From NCBI GenBank assembly GCA_034687125.1, contig JAQGBZ010000014.1, forward strand, positions 372,001-436,000: DNA of 64,000 nt, given 5' to 3'. The stretch comes from Neelides folsomi. Its lineage: Eukaryota > Arthropoda > Collembola > Neelipleona > Neelidae. Both the position numbers and the translations under genes were made by a program. Of this stretch, positions 23,397 through 35,600 are shown piece by piece. Each line of letters begins with the position of its first letter. The stretch's first letter is position 1. Below the pieces are notes generated by a model. It saw only the letters and a list, made by a program, of their open reading frames with translations. It was not told the DNA's origin and made no database searches.

Positions 23397-26300
23397 CCCA
23401 CCATCCACCTGCAATCACCGCCCTCCAACCTCCCCCTCGTATTGATCCCCTCCAAGAGGAACCGGGTCACTGTGACTTCGGCTCCCCTATTTTTATGCCC
23501 TTTAACCGCCGCCCCTCCAAATCATGAGAAAAGCATTAGGCTGCATTGCTCGAATTTCATCCGATTCGCGATCCACAATGAATGCAAGGTAGAAGGAAAT
23601 GAAGATGAGTGATGGGAGAGGATCCGTCGATGTGCTCCTTCCCCATGCTCCAATTAGGGGTCGAAGGATGAATCGAAATGATGAGAGCTCTGCACTTATC
23701 ACTTGCCGAGTGAGACCAAGTGATAGGAATTTTTGTATTTGGGATGCCAAATGGAAATATGAGGGATTCTTGAAAGTCATTTTAAATGAGCCCATCAAGC
23801 GAAAAGTGCACGTTTGGAGGAGTCGAGTTCTGGACTCGTTTCATTAAAATTCAATTGCACAATAATCTGTGGGAGCCGAAGGGGTGAAGATTTTTAGCCT
23901 TCGGGGCTCACCTTCTACGTGCTCAAGGGATGTCACCGAATGGCCCCAACTCCAATCAAACCTCGCTCTGCCTCACCTCATTGCACCTCACGTCTGGTCG
24001 GGGAGGAATAATATTCAAAATCTCTCCACGAGTTGAGGTCTATTCGAGGGATATTGAAGGGAAATTCGTGCCCAACGGAATCTGGATCGCTATTCTTCGC
24101 ATGTCAATTGGGATTGGCGAGCAATGTGTATTCTCGGGAGTCTCCGAGGGAATTTGTGGAGAGATGAGCAGCAGCCCGGTTCTCTCCACTTCACTTTCGG
24201 AGGGCAATTAACACGCCCAAATTCACATGGGAGACATGGCCTCTGCTCCCCTCTTCCCAAATGTCAATTCCCTTGTCTCCACATTCTTCCCAGTTAATTA
24301 CGAATGGGAGGATCTCTCAACTTTTCTCCTCAAAAAGGATAATAAATCTTGGGCCGTGGAGAACAAAAGCGCCCAGCACCGTCATAACGAGAAGATGAAT
24401 TCATTCATTTCACTCCTGATTGCCCCCCCATTCTTTCTCACCCGTAACGAAGGGATTATGAAGAGGTAAAAATTGTTGGTCAATTGGCCAGGATCAATTT
24501 GAAATTCATGAGGAGAATCAAAACCGACTATTAAGCTTTCATCGTCATAAATCCTGTGGATTGGGGAGCGTGAGGAAAGAACCGGGGGGGGAGAATGTCG
24601 GGAGTTTCCCGTGAATGGGACCCGGGCTGTGTCGTGAATGGGGTCGTGAGACTGTCGTGGGTCGGGGACGGTCGTGATTGTGAATGAGTGTGGGCTTGCG
24701 TGGTGGGACAATTGTCGTAGTATTTGAGGACGGTCGGAAGCCGGGGAGCTCAGAGTGCGGTGACATCCGCACGGAGCACGAGCTCCCCGACGGCTTCTCC
24801 AACCACGAATGAGCCGCTGATGGATGTGGAGGCAGAGAAGACCCCCAAAATCCCTTCAACTTCGAGCCATTGGAGTGAAGCATGGGTTGAACATCATGGG
24901 TTGAACCATTAGGAGAGAGCGGCTGGGCAGATAGCTGGGGCAACGAGGGAACTTTTCCCTCCCTCCCTCCCTGTCTCTGGTCATTTGAACCGGGCTTTTT
25001 CTTCCCTGACATAAGTTTGTCAGAGGTGGGGTTATTCTCGTCCCGAACCCCATGGAAGGAATGTTTCCGTGGGGGTAACGTGCAATGCGTGCGACTGGTG
25101 CGACTTTTGTCTCCCCGTCCGGATGACATGGACCGCGCACCCTCGGCCCTCAGTCCTCAGTCTTCCTCTTCACGGCGACAAGTTAAGACGGTTCCTTCTG
25201 TACGACAACCACCTTTTGTCATGAAACCCTCGCTCTACAATTGAGTGGCCCATGTGCTCCACACTAGCAACTGCCGTTCAATTCGGTCAGCTGTTCTCCC
25301 TTCCTGGTCAGTATTTATTATTTATCTCCTACTCATTAATTCACCCATTATCACCCATCGCCCATCACCAACGACCCAACTTTGGCTCTCTTTTAATATT
25401 TGATGAGCAAATCGGAGATTTTGTTCATTTTATCCTTTTCCTCTTTCATGGAAAAATTGAATTGAGAAAATCATATTCATTTTAAAATTAGATCAATTCT
25501 TTGTTGAAAAGAAATGTTTGGTAAATTACAAATTACCTAAATTACAAAATCTATGTTTAGGATTTTACGTAAGTATAAGTTTATTATACGTACTTTATAA
25601 TACGTATACTAACACCATTCGACGAAAATATCTTTACGTCTGGCAAAAATTTCGTATAACTGAAATTTCGTATATATGAAATCTGTAGTAGGTACAAGAT
25701 TTTATAATACAAGTTGGAATTTTAACGGCTTCTGGTTTAAAACTAACGTTTGAGGATCAATTGAGAATGATTTCGAGTAGCTTAAGAGAAAATCGGGATT
25801 CATTTCATATTCCTTACAATGACCTTCCTTATGAACCATTTCTTTATTGCTGCATTTTGAATAAAAAAGCGTGTATTTTATTGAATAGATTATTGAACAG
25901 GTTTTTATTCAAATGCTAACAATTGGTTGAGTAGTTTAAGGGAAGTTTAATGGAAAAACTTTTCGTTATATCCTATCTTGGATCAAATCATAAGGAAAAT
26001 TTCCCATTTTGGATCTATAATTGTCTTCCGGACTAAATCTAATTGTCGGACAATTTATTACAGAAATCTTTAACAGGTAACATTTTTATCAATCCAATTA
26101 CTTCCAAAAGTTCCATTAATGTTGAGATGAATTATATAACTGGAGTGTTAAGAATTAGGTTAGAATTGTTTGAATTGGAATTGGCCAATTTTTAAGTAAG
26201 ACAAGAGTAGGTGGATTATAAAATAAATGGCATCAATGAAGGGATAGTTAACTGGGTTTTAAAGGGTTGTAATACGTAGTTTATGTTTAATTCTCATGTA

Positions 26301-26523
26301 AAATTGAGGAATAAAAGAGGAACCATTGCATAATGGAGTGAGAGAAGTCGTGGACTGAAGAGAAAAATGATTCTTGGATGAAATAGAGAAGATCGCATAT
26401 TGGCAGGAGAGTGAATTGTGATAAATTGAGGCTGAGAGTGGAAACCTCGAAGGGCTCATAAATGATTCATAATTTGGGGGGAGAGGAGTAAGGTGGTAAT
26501 TACTTGGAAGGTAACTCACATCA

Positions 26524-26558
26524 CTAATTGGCCATTTGCATAATCGTCTACCGCAATG
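26524..26558. promoter_or_regulatory. Duplicated conserved element E6 with octamer, copy B
   Basis: Partner of 4,795-4,830; keeps the POU octamer ATTTGCAT within CATTTGCATAATCG. Confidence 0.5.
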
Positions 26559-26770
26559 CTACTATTTTTCTCAGCCCTTTTCCTCCCTCGCATGTCTCTC
26601 GTCCATCAGCTCATCTGCCGAAAATGACCGGCGACCTGGCGACACAATCTCGTTATCTTCCTGAGAACTTGGCTGGGCCAAGGGAAGTCTTTGGCCGTTT
26701 GTCAGGGACGGCTCATTCCGGTGGTCATAAAAAGGCTCCTATATGCAGATGAGTGGGAATGGAATAATAA

Positions 26771-26989
26771 GACGGTTGACAGCGAACTTCACCTTCTGTC
26801 ACAAGGAATGAGGTTGGAGCGGCGGCAGGAAATCCGCCGTGATGGCTATCTCTTTCTCTCACAATTCGAGTGAGAAATCCATTTTTTCCCTTCTCAGTGA
26901 CACTCGAGGGGCTCCGGTTAATTTATGTGACATGTGATATGACGAGACCCTGGCAGCCCCAAGTGACACTGTCCAGAGCCCTAATGGAT
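26771..26989. promoter_or_regulatory. Duplicated conserved element E7, copy B
   Basis: Partner of 5,033-5,240; TTATGTGACATGTGATATGA is unchanged. Confidence 0.65.
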
Positions 26990-27902
26990 GCTCTGGATAT
27001 TGCATTCGGCATGTGTGAGGGCAAAAACTAAGGGGTTAATGGATGTTTATATTAATCCATCGCCTGAGTTCCTCCGCTTACATGTGTTCCTCCTACCTAA
27101 CCATACATGCTCGACAGACAGACCTACACCTACACACGTACCATAGCCGAAAGTGTTATATCACTCAAGTATGTACACCGATCATATCTCAAGTTATGTA
27201 TTAGTTATGTGTAATGTATTAGAGGCCCATTCATTCCCTCCTCGCCTCCACTTCTCCTTCTGCACGAATGTAATAAGTGATTGTCTAATTAACAGGATTG
27301 CGGCCGAATCGGCTGTCGGAGGCCCTGAGCAAGATTGGAGCAGCGTCAGGCACCAGTGTCATGGATCTGGTGAGTCTTTTCTTTCTCTCCAGCTGTACAA
27401 ATCTGTCGTTGGAATTGAGGGCGACTCTGATTCCCATCCCAGTCTGTTGACTCAGTCAGACTCGATCTGCGGCTTACACTGGCTCCGTAAATATTCAAAA
27501 TAAGACCCATTGGGTGTGGAGGGGCTGGGAGTTTTCGCAATGTCCACGACGACGGAGAGGGAAATGGGCTAAAATGGTGGAGGTGGTAAAATTAGGTGTC
27601 CACACTGTCATTTTGCCAAAGTCGGATGTTTACGGAACGAGGAGCTAAATTCGTGACAGGGAAGTCTGGTGACCCGTGTCGACCCAACTGTCGTTCCCGA
27701 GACAGAAGACAGAAGGAGACCACCCTCACTGAACGTAAACACAGCTCCAGATGCCGGAGCGACAAGGGACATTGGCCAAAAATAATACCCGGCTCCCCTG
27801 GTTCGGTATAATGGGCGAGCCTGAGACGGCACCCAAATCATAATCTTCTCTAAATCTCAACTCCGGTATGATGAGGGTTGGAGGAAAAAAGGGCAAGTTG
27901 TT

Positions 27903-28020
27903 TGGGAAAATGACTACTTTGGAAATTAAAAGGGGGCTGTTTTTTCCATTCCTTGTCATAATTGGTCCGACCGAACCGGTTTCCCCGTTTTTTTCCGCAC
28001 CCATGAACTATAATAATTAC
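27903..28020. promoter_or_regulatory. Duplicated conserved element E8, copy B
   Basis: Partner of 7,014-7,117; a run of extra Ts and Cs splits the block here. Confidence 0.5.
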
Positions 28021-28329
28021 GTGAGCCATCCATTGTATGTAACCTCGCTGGACCCTTGTTGTTCAGTCGCCGTACTGCGGCCGCCTATCGTCCTCCTCCC
28101 TACAAATAGTAAATCAGACCTGGAGGGCGGAGCTCATTCCGTATGCATAAGCTCGTTTTTTCCCTCCACATTGTCCTGTCCGCTCACCACCTCCTGATTG
28201 TCATATCAGCCGTCCACCTCCCTCCGCCCTCGGCTCCCTCTCCTGCCATGTAAATTTCGGGTTTTTTCGGAAGGGAGGGCCACGCGGGGTCAGCCACTTT
28301 TTGTCTGTCTGTCGTGAGACGCTGGGGGC

Positions 28330-28508
28330 GATGGAGATGAGAGGTCGGCCACGCCTTGGGTCTCACGATCTCGCCGCCGCGACAGTTTTTCTATCCAGTC
28401 ACGCAGGGAACATGTCTTGCATGTCAACTATCACCGTCTATCACTTCACGACAAGGCAATAGGCCCTCATTAGGCCCGCCCGGTCCCATCACGAACTCTT
28501 TTCATTAT
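28330..28508. promoter_or_regulatory. Duplicated conserved element E9, copy B
   Basis: Partner of 7,641-7,818; a 12-bp GC-rich insertion follows GGGTCTCACGA, the rest is kept. Confidence 0.65.
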
Positions 28509-29655
28509 CCGCCTCCTCCCTGTCACTCGGGAGTCGCAGAGGCACAACAGAGCCCTCCTCTCGATCACTCTCATTAATACACCACACTTCCCGATTTGGA
28601 CCGAGTCGACAGACGGCATAAATCACCCGACATTCGAGACCTGTTCGAGCCACTTGACACGTCTCCACCAAATGCATCGAGCAAACCTGGAATTCAATCC
28701 GAGCAAGGCTGAGTAAGGTGAGAGGGATGTGTGGGCATTTCCCCTTCTGATGATGTCGCACATCCGAGGAGGCTGGGGAGGAAAGAGTTTGCCCCTAATG
28801 GAAAACCGATTATCGCCCCTGACACGAGGGCAATTGATTCCCTCGGTTGGCAGCTAATTGTCTGCGACACGGACCCAGCCAAACTTTTCTTCCCTCGTGA
28901 TCGAAGAGGAAAACTATTGTTTGCGAAAACTCTTTTCTTTCTCAAGAGAGGCTTCAATTAGCCATTGTTCACTTTCGGTTGGGAAAAGACATTAAGTGAA
29001 TGGGTTGTTGGGAAAACTCCGTTCCTCCCTTGGTGCCCGGGATCCTTCAGGGCGAACGATATTTCTTTCCCGGCTACTCCTCCTTCCCAAGGAGGGAAAA
29101 GAGGGGAGAGCATTTATTTTATTTATTCAAATTAATTGCCTCTTCTTGCCTTCCGAAGATGAAGAAATGAGGAATAATTAATCGCAGATAGTCGGCTAAT
29201 AAATCAAACGCGAGGTGATCTCGAACCAAGCACATAAAACTTGCAAGAAACTTGACTCCCAGCCTTGGTTAACACATGTTGTTTTAAGGAAAACACGGCT
29301 CCCAAGATTCGTCAAATTAATTTGAAAGTTTATGATTTAACATGATAAGTTAATTACCATCGACATTCCGACTTCTGTTCCTTGTCAATGAACTATTTCC
29401 CCCACTGATTAAACAATCAAATGGTCCATTAGAAAAATTCATAGGGGAAATCTATTGGAAAGATTCATTGGAAAAATGAATTGGGAAGGTAAAGAGTTCA
29501 ATAAATGAATTGACATTTGATTGTAGCTCGGTTGTAACCTGGTGAAAGGATGAGCTCTTTTTTATGTGTACCAATAAAAGGGGGATAATGGATGGCCGGG
29601 ACTGAGCCTGAATCCCCAGTCAAATTTTACGAGGAGTGTAGAAATGAAGAAATCT

Positions 29656-29817
29656 GATTTAATGAGGACATGGAGGAGGTGGAATGGAAGACAGATCCCA
29701 GTCGGGACTCGGGTAAAGAGATTAGGGACGCTCGAGTCATGAATTAAAAACTGGATAGACGGAATTAGACTCGCTGTGGAGGGAATTCATTGAGAAGAGA
29801 CACTCCTTTAATCAGCC
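29656..29817. promoter_or_regulatory. Duplicated conserved element E10, copy B
   Basis: Partner of 8,496-8,672; ATGAATTAAAAACTGGATA is unchanged. Confidence 0.6.
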
Positions 29818-30649
29818 CCTCCGCCTCCTCAGAGGAATACAAGGGGGATTAAAAGGGAATTACTCGCTTATGATGGATCGAGACGGGGTCGGGACAAAAG
29901 GCGTTGAAATTTTAAGGCTCCCATTTGTCAAGACCTGGAAGTCGGAGTGAACCGGAGCATGTTTTTCCAAATGAGTGGACCAACAGGAGGGGAGCCGGCG
30001 AGGGGCGAGGACTTAAAAATGAATTTACATATCCCGTTGCCTGGGAACCCCGAGAAGGGAAGAGACGCGTTAATTAGAAATCCTCCACTTATTGATTATG
30101 CTTTTAATAACCCGCCTCTCGGCCATTTTGAATCCCTGATATTTGATCTACTCTGATTCATATATTCAGAGTCCCGGCAGTCCGAGGGTTATGAAGAAAT
30201 AAAGACAGTCCTTTCTCCAATAAATCACCCGGCTCCATCAATCTCTCTCTGGTTTTACAAAAGGGGACCTTCTAATTATGCACCAATCCTAGTCAATGGC
30301 AGTCAATGGACTTCCGTGGATTTTATTTTCTCTTTGTGTGAGGGTCTGGGAATTTATGATAATTACTCCCCTCGAAGGAGGGAATAATGGGAGAATTTTA
30401 ATTTCTCCGGACCGATTCATCCGCCCAAGTGAACTGGATGAAGAGGTGTGTAGTAAATGGATTTAGATCTGCCCCAAGGAAAGGGCCCAACACAAATCTC
30501 CCCGTCGCATATTTCTCCCATTTCACAAGGCAAGGGACATAAGTTATACATACGTGGGAGACGGGGAGAGACGGAGAGGAGAGCCTTTATAAAAATTGAT
30601 TATAGGGAGGATCAGCCTGCCACCTGAGAATAGAATTGGGGCGATAAAC

Positions 30650-30886
30650 AATTTTTTCCTGTCCTCCGTCGGAGAGCAGTCGGAGAGTATATTGATGTGT
30701 ATGGTTGTTTCGTGCCGGGATGGCTAAACGAGCCATCGAGATTGATGACCATTCGGGGAAATTACCTCTCCCGAGTCGAGGCCCGAATTATAACTTTTCA
30801 TACTTTATGGGAGAATGAGGAGGTGAGCGGCGGTGGGCACAAATCTCCATTACGCCCTCCCAATCGATACTCATCTTCGGCAATTA
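30650..30886. promoter_or_regulatory. Duplicated element E11 with 142-bp identical core, copy B
   Basis: Core 30,680-30,821 equals 9,851-9,992 at every base. Just left of it, GTCGGAGAGCA precedes a second GTCGGAGAG, an 11-bp local duplication not present in copy A. Confidence 0.75.
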
Positions 30887-30948
30887 GAGGGATTACTTGG
30901 GGCGTTCATATGGCGGGAGGACATTGGAGAGACTTCTCAGAAATTCAC

Positions 30949-31139
30949 CCGCCCATCTCACATTCACATCCCGTCCACCGTCATAAATTATTCCCGCCGA
31001 GACCGAGTTGTCCCGCGGGAGACTCCCCTCCCCCCCAATGCTCCCAAGGAACTGAATGAATTAATCGAGTTAGCCCGCCCTCCATTACATTGACCATCCT
31101 TTTATTTATGCCCCAGTGGCGACAAGGTTTCCAAGTTGG
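30949..31139. promoter_or_regulatory. Duplicated conserved element E12, copy B
   Basis: Partner of 10,083-10,257; keeps CATAAATTATTCCCGCCG and GTCCCGCGGGA. Confidence 0.55.
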
Positions 31140-31370
31140 AAAAACAACTCTCAATTCCCCAGCCTGATCCGGTCAAAACTGGAGAGAGATTGGAGGAGAA
31201 TTCCAAAATTCATATTTGATGGGTATTATTTTGAGCCAGAAGTTTGGGAACGTGATGTAATGAAATGATGTATGAGAGGTTTGATTGTAAGCCAAGAACC
31301 CGACGAGTCTCTGTCAAAAAGTGTGTGGTGAGGATAGTGAGGAATGACCGTAGGGAGACGGAGGGGCGCG

Positions 31371-31530
31371 TTATCTTGGCGAATCCCTCGTGGCCTCACT
31401 CTCTCATAATGCATAATGGGATCTCCGAGGGTCGGCTGAATGGGATATGAAGTCTGGTTCAATATTGATGACAGGGCTGGTCTGCAACACGGTCAATCAA
31501 TCCTTTGCGGTGACATTCCATAGGGGGCTG
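31371..31530. promoter_or_regulatory. Duplicated conserved element E13, copy B
   Basis: Partner of 10,597-10,778; keeps AATATTGATGACAG and ACGGTCAATCAAT. Confidence 0.5.
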
Positions 31531-31800
31531 GGCGGATCATGGCGAGGTTGTTGGGAAGTTAAAAGAAGGAGGCTGAGACAGCCCCACTAGACTTTCCTCA
31601 AACCAGGGAATGTAAAAATAAAACTCTCGAGGGCTAAGAGGAGAGATGATGGACGTGTGCTTGGGAAAACATAACGTGTGACAGCCCGTGATTTTGCATA
31701 TATGAATAGGAAGCACCGACGCTCCCTCGCTCTCCGTCGTGTCAAGGAAAAAAAGAAGGCTCGTGAGTCTGAAAAATTCATCAGGCGTTCAATCACCTGG

Positions 31801-31944
31801 ACGTGGCAACTCTGTCACCTCACCCGTATCAATGTGCGCAATTTGAGGGCATTGTTGTGGGGAAAGGATGGCTACTTAGTGTCACGAGAGGAGCAGGTGT
31901 CATAGGGAGTGATGCAGCACTTGGATATCTTACTCATCTTCATA
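31801..31944. promoter_or_regulatory. Duplicated conserved element E14, copy B
   Basis: Partner of 10,918-11,038; keeps GGCAACTCTGTCACCT and ACTTAGTGTCACGAGAG. Confidence 0.55.
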
Positions 31945-32401
31945 CACCTCTCGCCCACTCTGGGAAAGTGACCCTTTGGAGTGTCTGGCCGAGTGTGTGT
32001 ATGTGAGAGAAGTCCAAGTCATTGGGGACAAAAAGATTGATACGCTCTCGGCCTCAAGTGATGTCCAATTCAACTCCACCAAATGAGCTACCCTTTATCC
32101 ATTTATGCTTTTTTATATTCTGCCGTCTCCCCTTCTGAGAGCGAGACGAGGAAGACGGAGTGGCTCATGGAAATGAGGTAAAAGGGTAAAAGATGAATTG
32201 CGGCCGTTAGATTTCCATATGGGCGGAATTTGGGCAGAAGCGGCCTTTGGCGAGTGCCATTTCTCGTGTAGATGTGCCACAAGGGAGCCGTTGTTGCTCC
32301 TCCGCCTTCTCCACCGGACAATTGGGGCGACAGCATTTAAGGCAATTTGTCAGTCTTGGTGGATTTATCCCCTTCCCTCACGGATCATATACAGCGGGGC
32401 C

Positions 32402-32486
32402 TTCATTAAAAATCCATTTCCCCTCTTCATTGTGAGCGGGAAATGATTGATTCTGGAAAGAGCGGCCGAGTGCAATTTGTCTTATT
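32402..32486. promoter_or_regulatory. Duplicated conserved element E15, copy B
   Basis: Partner of 11,513-11,594; keeps TTCATTAAAAATCCATTTCC. Confidence 0.5.
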
Positions 32487-32697
32487 GGAAAAAATTCCGA
32501 CGGATTTCCACCGAAGACCATTTGGTCCCATTTGTCGAGAAATTAATATGTTTATCAATGTTGATTGTGTGGGGATTGGGATCTGATTGATGGAACATCT
32601 GCTCAGCTTTTATTCAATACATTTGCTCATTCAAGAGCCTACTTAAAGGGAACATAACAAAGGTTTCAATACTTTACATGGTGGATTCTCTTTTTAG

Positions 32698-35600
32698 AAG
32701 CTCCGGTGTAGTGCGGGGGGATGCGAATGTCGGAACTTCTCGGCCTCCCCAACGAACAAAGAATCGCTCCGGATCTGCGACTCTTGTAACCATTCCTGGA
32801 TTACACATTGTAAGTACTCAAACAATGATGATTTTATATCATTTTATTTATATTATTTTATATGATGATGTCGCCCCCTCCTTTGATAATGTTTGATTCC
32901 ATGAGGTGTAAAGTCCGTGTGAGCAAGGTGTTTGTGAATGCGCGCATTTGGAATCACAACCCCTCAGCCTTGACTCTCGCTAATTTGTGCGCCAATTAAG
33001 CCAATTTTGTCGCTTTCATACATATTTATTTGAGAAGAGGTAATGATGAGAGGTGCTCTTGTTTCTCACAAGCCCAGGGCCTTGAGCCTCCGCATAGGTA
33101 ATAATTTGAGAGGCGAGGAGCGATCAGAGTGTTTGATTAGCCTCACAATGCTCCTACGAGGAGGTGGACTATCGCCAAAGGTCATTTTCGCAACGCTGAA
33201 CTTCTCTCATTATTATTATGGAAAGCTCCTCGAGTTTTTTCATGGCAAGCTCATATTTTACAGTCATTCCCTTCTCCTTTTTCTCCTCGGAAATTGACAA
33301 GGGAGATAAGAAATGCTGTGCATGGGCTGCGGCAGGAAAAACAAGAACCATTAGGACAAATCCAAGAGATGTCAAGCGACCCTTGACGGTGACCTGAGGG
33401 AACTCACCCAACCTTGCCCCAACTCGTCCCGTCCCACGGTCCGACGGTCCTCGACGACGTTGGTGATAATTAGCAAAGAATTAATTCATCCACCCAGGCA
33501 GAGGCTAAGCTTCCAGACCGTGGCGGATCGTCTAATTATCTCCTTAAATTTAAAAATCGATTCGCCTCCCAACCTGTTCATCTCCTGGTCAATCTTTTCG
33601 GTTCGAGATCTCTCCATCACGGCCTCCATCTCTGCCCAGTTATTAAGACTCCAAAGAGAGCTCGCCAATGAGGATGACTCTGCGGTTATCCTCATTGTAT
33701 GTAGATCACCCTCATCGCATGGTTCGCCTCTCAAACGGCTCCTGAGCCCTGGGAATGATTAATTCTTTATTTTCTATTTACTCTTTGGAGCTCAAAAGGG
33801 TCTTCTTCAATGCGGTTCTTTTCTCTTGTTGAGAGATATGCGAGGACGAGAGCGCTACTGCCCATTCCCTTAATTGACACCCGCGATAGGATCTCCCCCA
33901 ACATTCCTTCGCTTCGTGGTGACCGTGCAATTATCACATAGGTGACAACCCAGGGTTATTTTTACGACGGCGGAACTCTCTCATGCCTCGCTCCCATCAT
34001 GATAAATTCCTTCTCGACCCCCTCAAAGAGACTCCAAAGCGACCATTATATGTTTGATAAATACAAGTAGATAGGAAGGGAAGAGTGCGCAATAATTGAT
34101 CCCTATCTTGAGAAATTGTGTTATTGTGTGAAACTAAAGACCTCTAATTAGAACCACTTCCTTTTTGTCAACAATTGGTAGTTTTCATGGGCAAAGGTGG
34201 TAATGTGGCTGGATTGCCAGCGGATTACGAAATTGAGCCTTTTTATGCTCAAAATCAACAAATTATGTGTCTCAAGGTTATTGCTCAAATAAGGATATTT
34301 TCCACTCGTACTCGAGCAGGGAGGATTTCAATAAGTAGGGAAAATTCCAAACGACTTTTTCTTCTCCCTCTTTTTTGTGGTGGTGGAGGAGAAAAAAGAA
34401 GCCGTGTAGGGGAATCCGTGAGGCTAAAGGTTGAGATGAGGAAATGATAAGGATGGAAGGACTAGAGGAGGAGACTATGCCTTAGCCGCTCAATGGGACA
34501 GCATTTGGTGACGGTGTTGGGACAAGGTAGGGGGGCAGGACAGGAACGAGTGCAGCTGTCACAGGCGCGTAGTGCCTAATGGGTTCAGGACTCCGCCTCC
34601 CCGAGACTCGTCCCACTCGAGCTGATGACGGGAGGACACGCGAGGAGTGACAAGTCCCATCCTCGACAGATTGCCAACAACCACGCGAGTTACACTTTGA
34701 TGAGGAAGTCCATGGGCTTCCAACACCCCAAGTCTTTCTATAAGAAAGACATCATATAGAGACTTCAAGACTCGTATGTATGGAGAAGACTCTCCTTGGG
34801 AGAGAGACACATTCTTGGACTGAATGTATGTATTAAATGTAAGCTACTTTAAGTCTTTGAAAAGGAGTTTCTTCCCCTTTCTTTAAGGACGTGAATGGGA
34901 AGGGAATGGAGACGTGAGTCGTTGGAATCTTGAATTTTGAGAGGCCCAGCGGGCGGGAGGTAAATAACCGAAAAGGGGAAGAGGCCCGGGTGAATAGGAG
35001 TTATTGACAAGAGATGACGGCCATTCAAAATAGTTTCTTTTTAGCGCATCTGCCCATTGAGGTTGAGGGAGAGACAAAGGGACTCTGTTTGATTAGGATC
35101 GACGGGCTGGAAAGGCTTTGAAGCCCCTTCCGCTAACGGAGGACATATAGGCTCTTGTAGGCCCATCTGCGCATCTTTAGTCTCTCCAGATTTGCACGCT
35201 ATCGATCCAATTGCGAAAATGGCCAGCGACGCAGACGCCACGTTGACACCGGAGGTTGACGCCTTTGGCGACAAGCTTTAGGCCACTTTAGCCCCATGTC
35301 ATGAGCATCTTGAGCCCCATTAGCCCAAGCCGCAAGTCCAATGCAGGGCAGAGGAATGAGAGAATTCCCAGGAATTCCCTTTCGCAACGTGATTTGTGAG
35401 GATTCCACCCGTGTAATGCGCCATTATGACATGAGGACAATAAAAAGTGGTTTCCAAAGGCCGTCGTCTTTTTGCCGACGAAGGGCAGCTAATGGGGAAA
35501 ACAATGTTGAACCTGGGGCGACATTTTTTTATCCTTAATTTGCCCCTTATTGTGTCGCGCGACGGCGGCCGAGCAACGTGACGGAATTCTATTATTTTTT

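Larger units (their letters stand above)
21171..32697. other. Non-coding 5' domain of basonuclin copy B
   Basis: Counterpart of 361-11,896, with elements E1 to E15 in the same order. The AT-rich spacer at about 25,470-26,500 sits where copy A has its AT-rich spacer (3,780-4,650), so the base-composition pattern is collinear too. No coding exon is recognised. The initiator exon of copy B should be here. Confidence 0.7.
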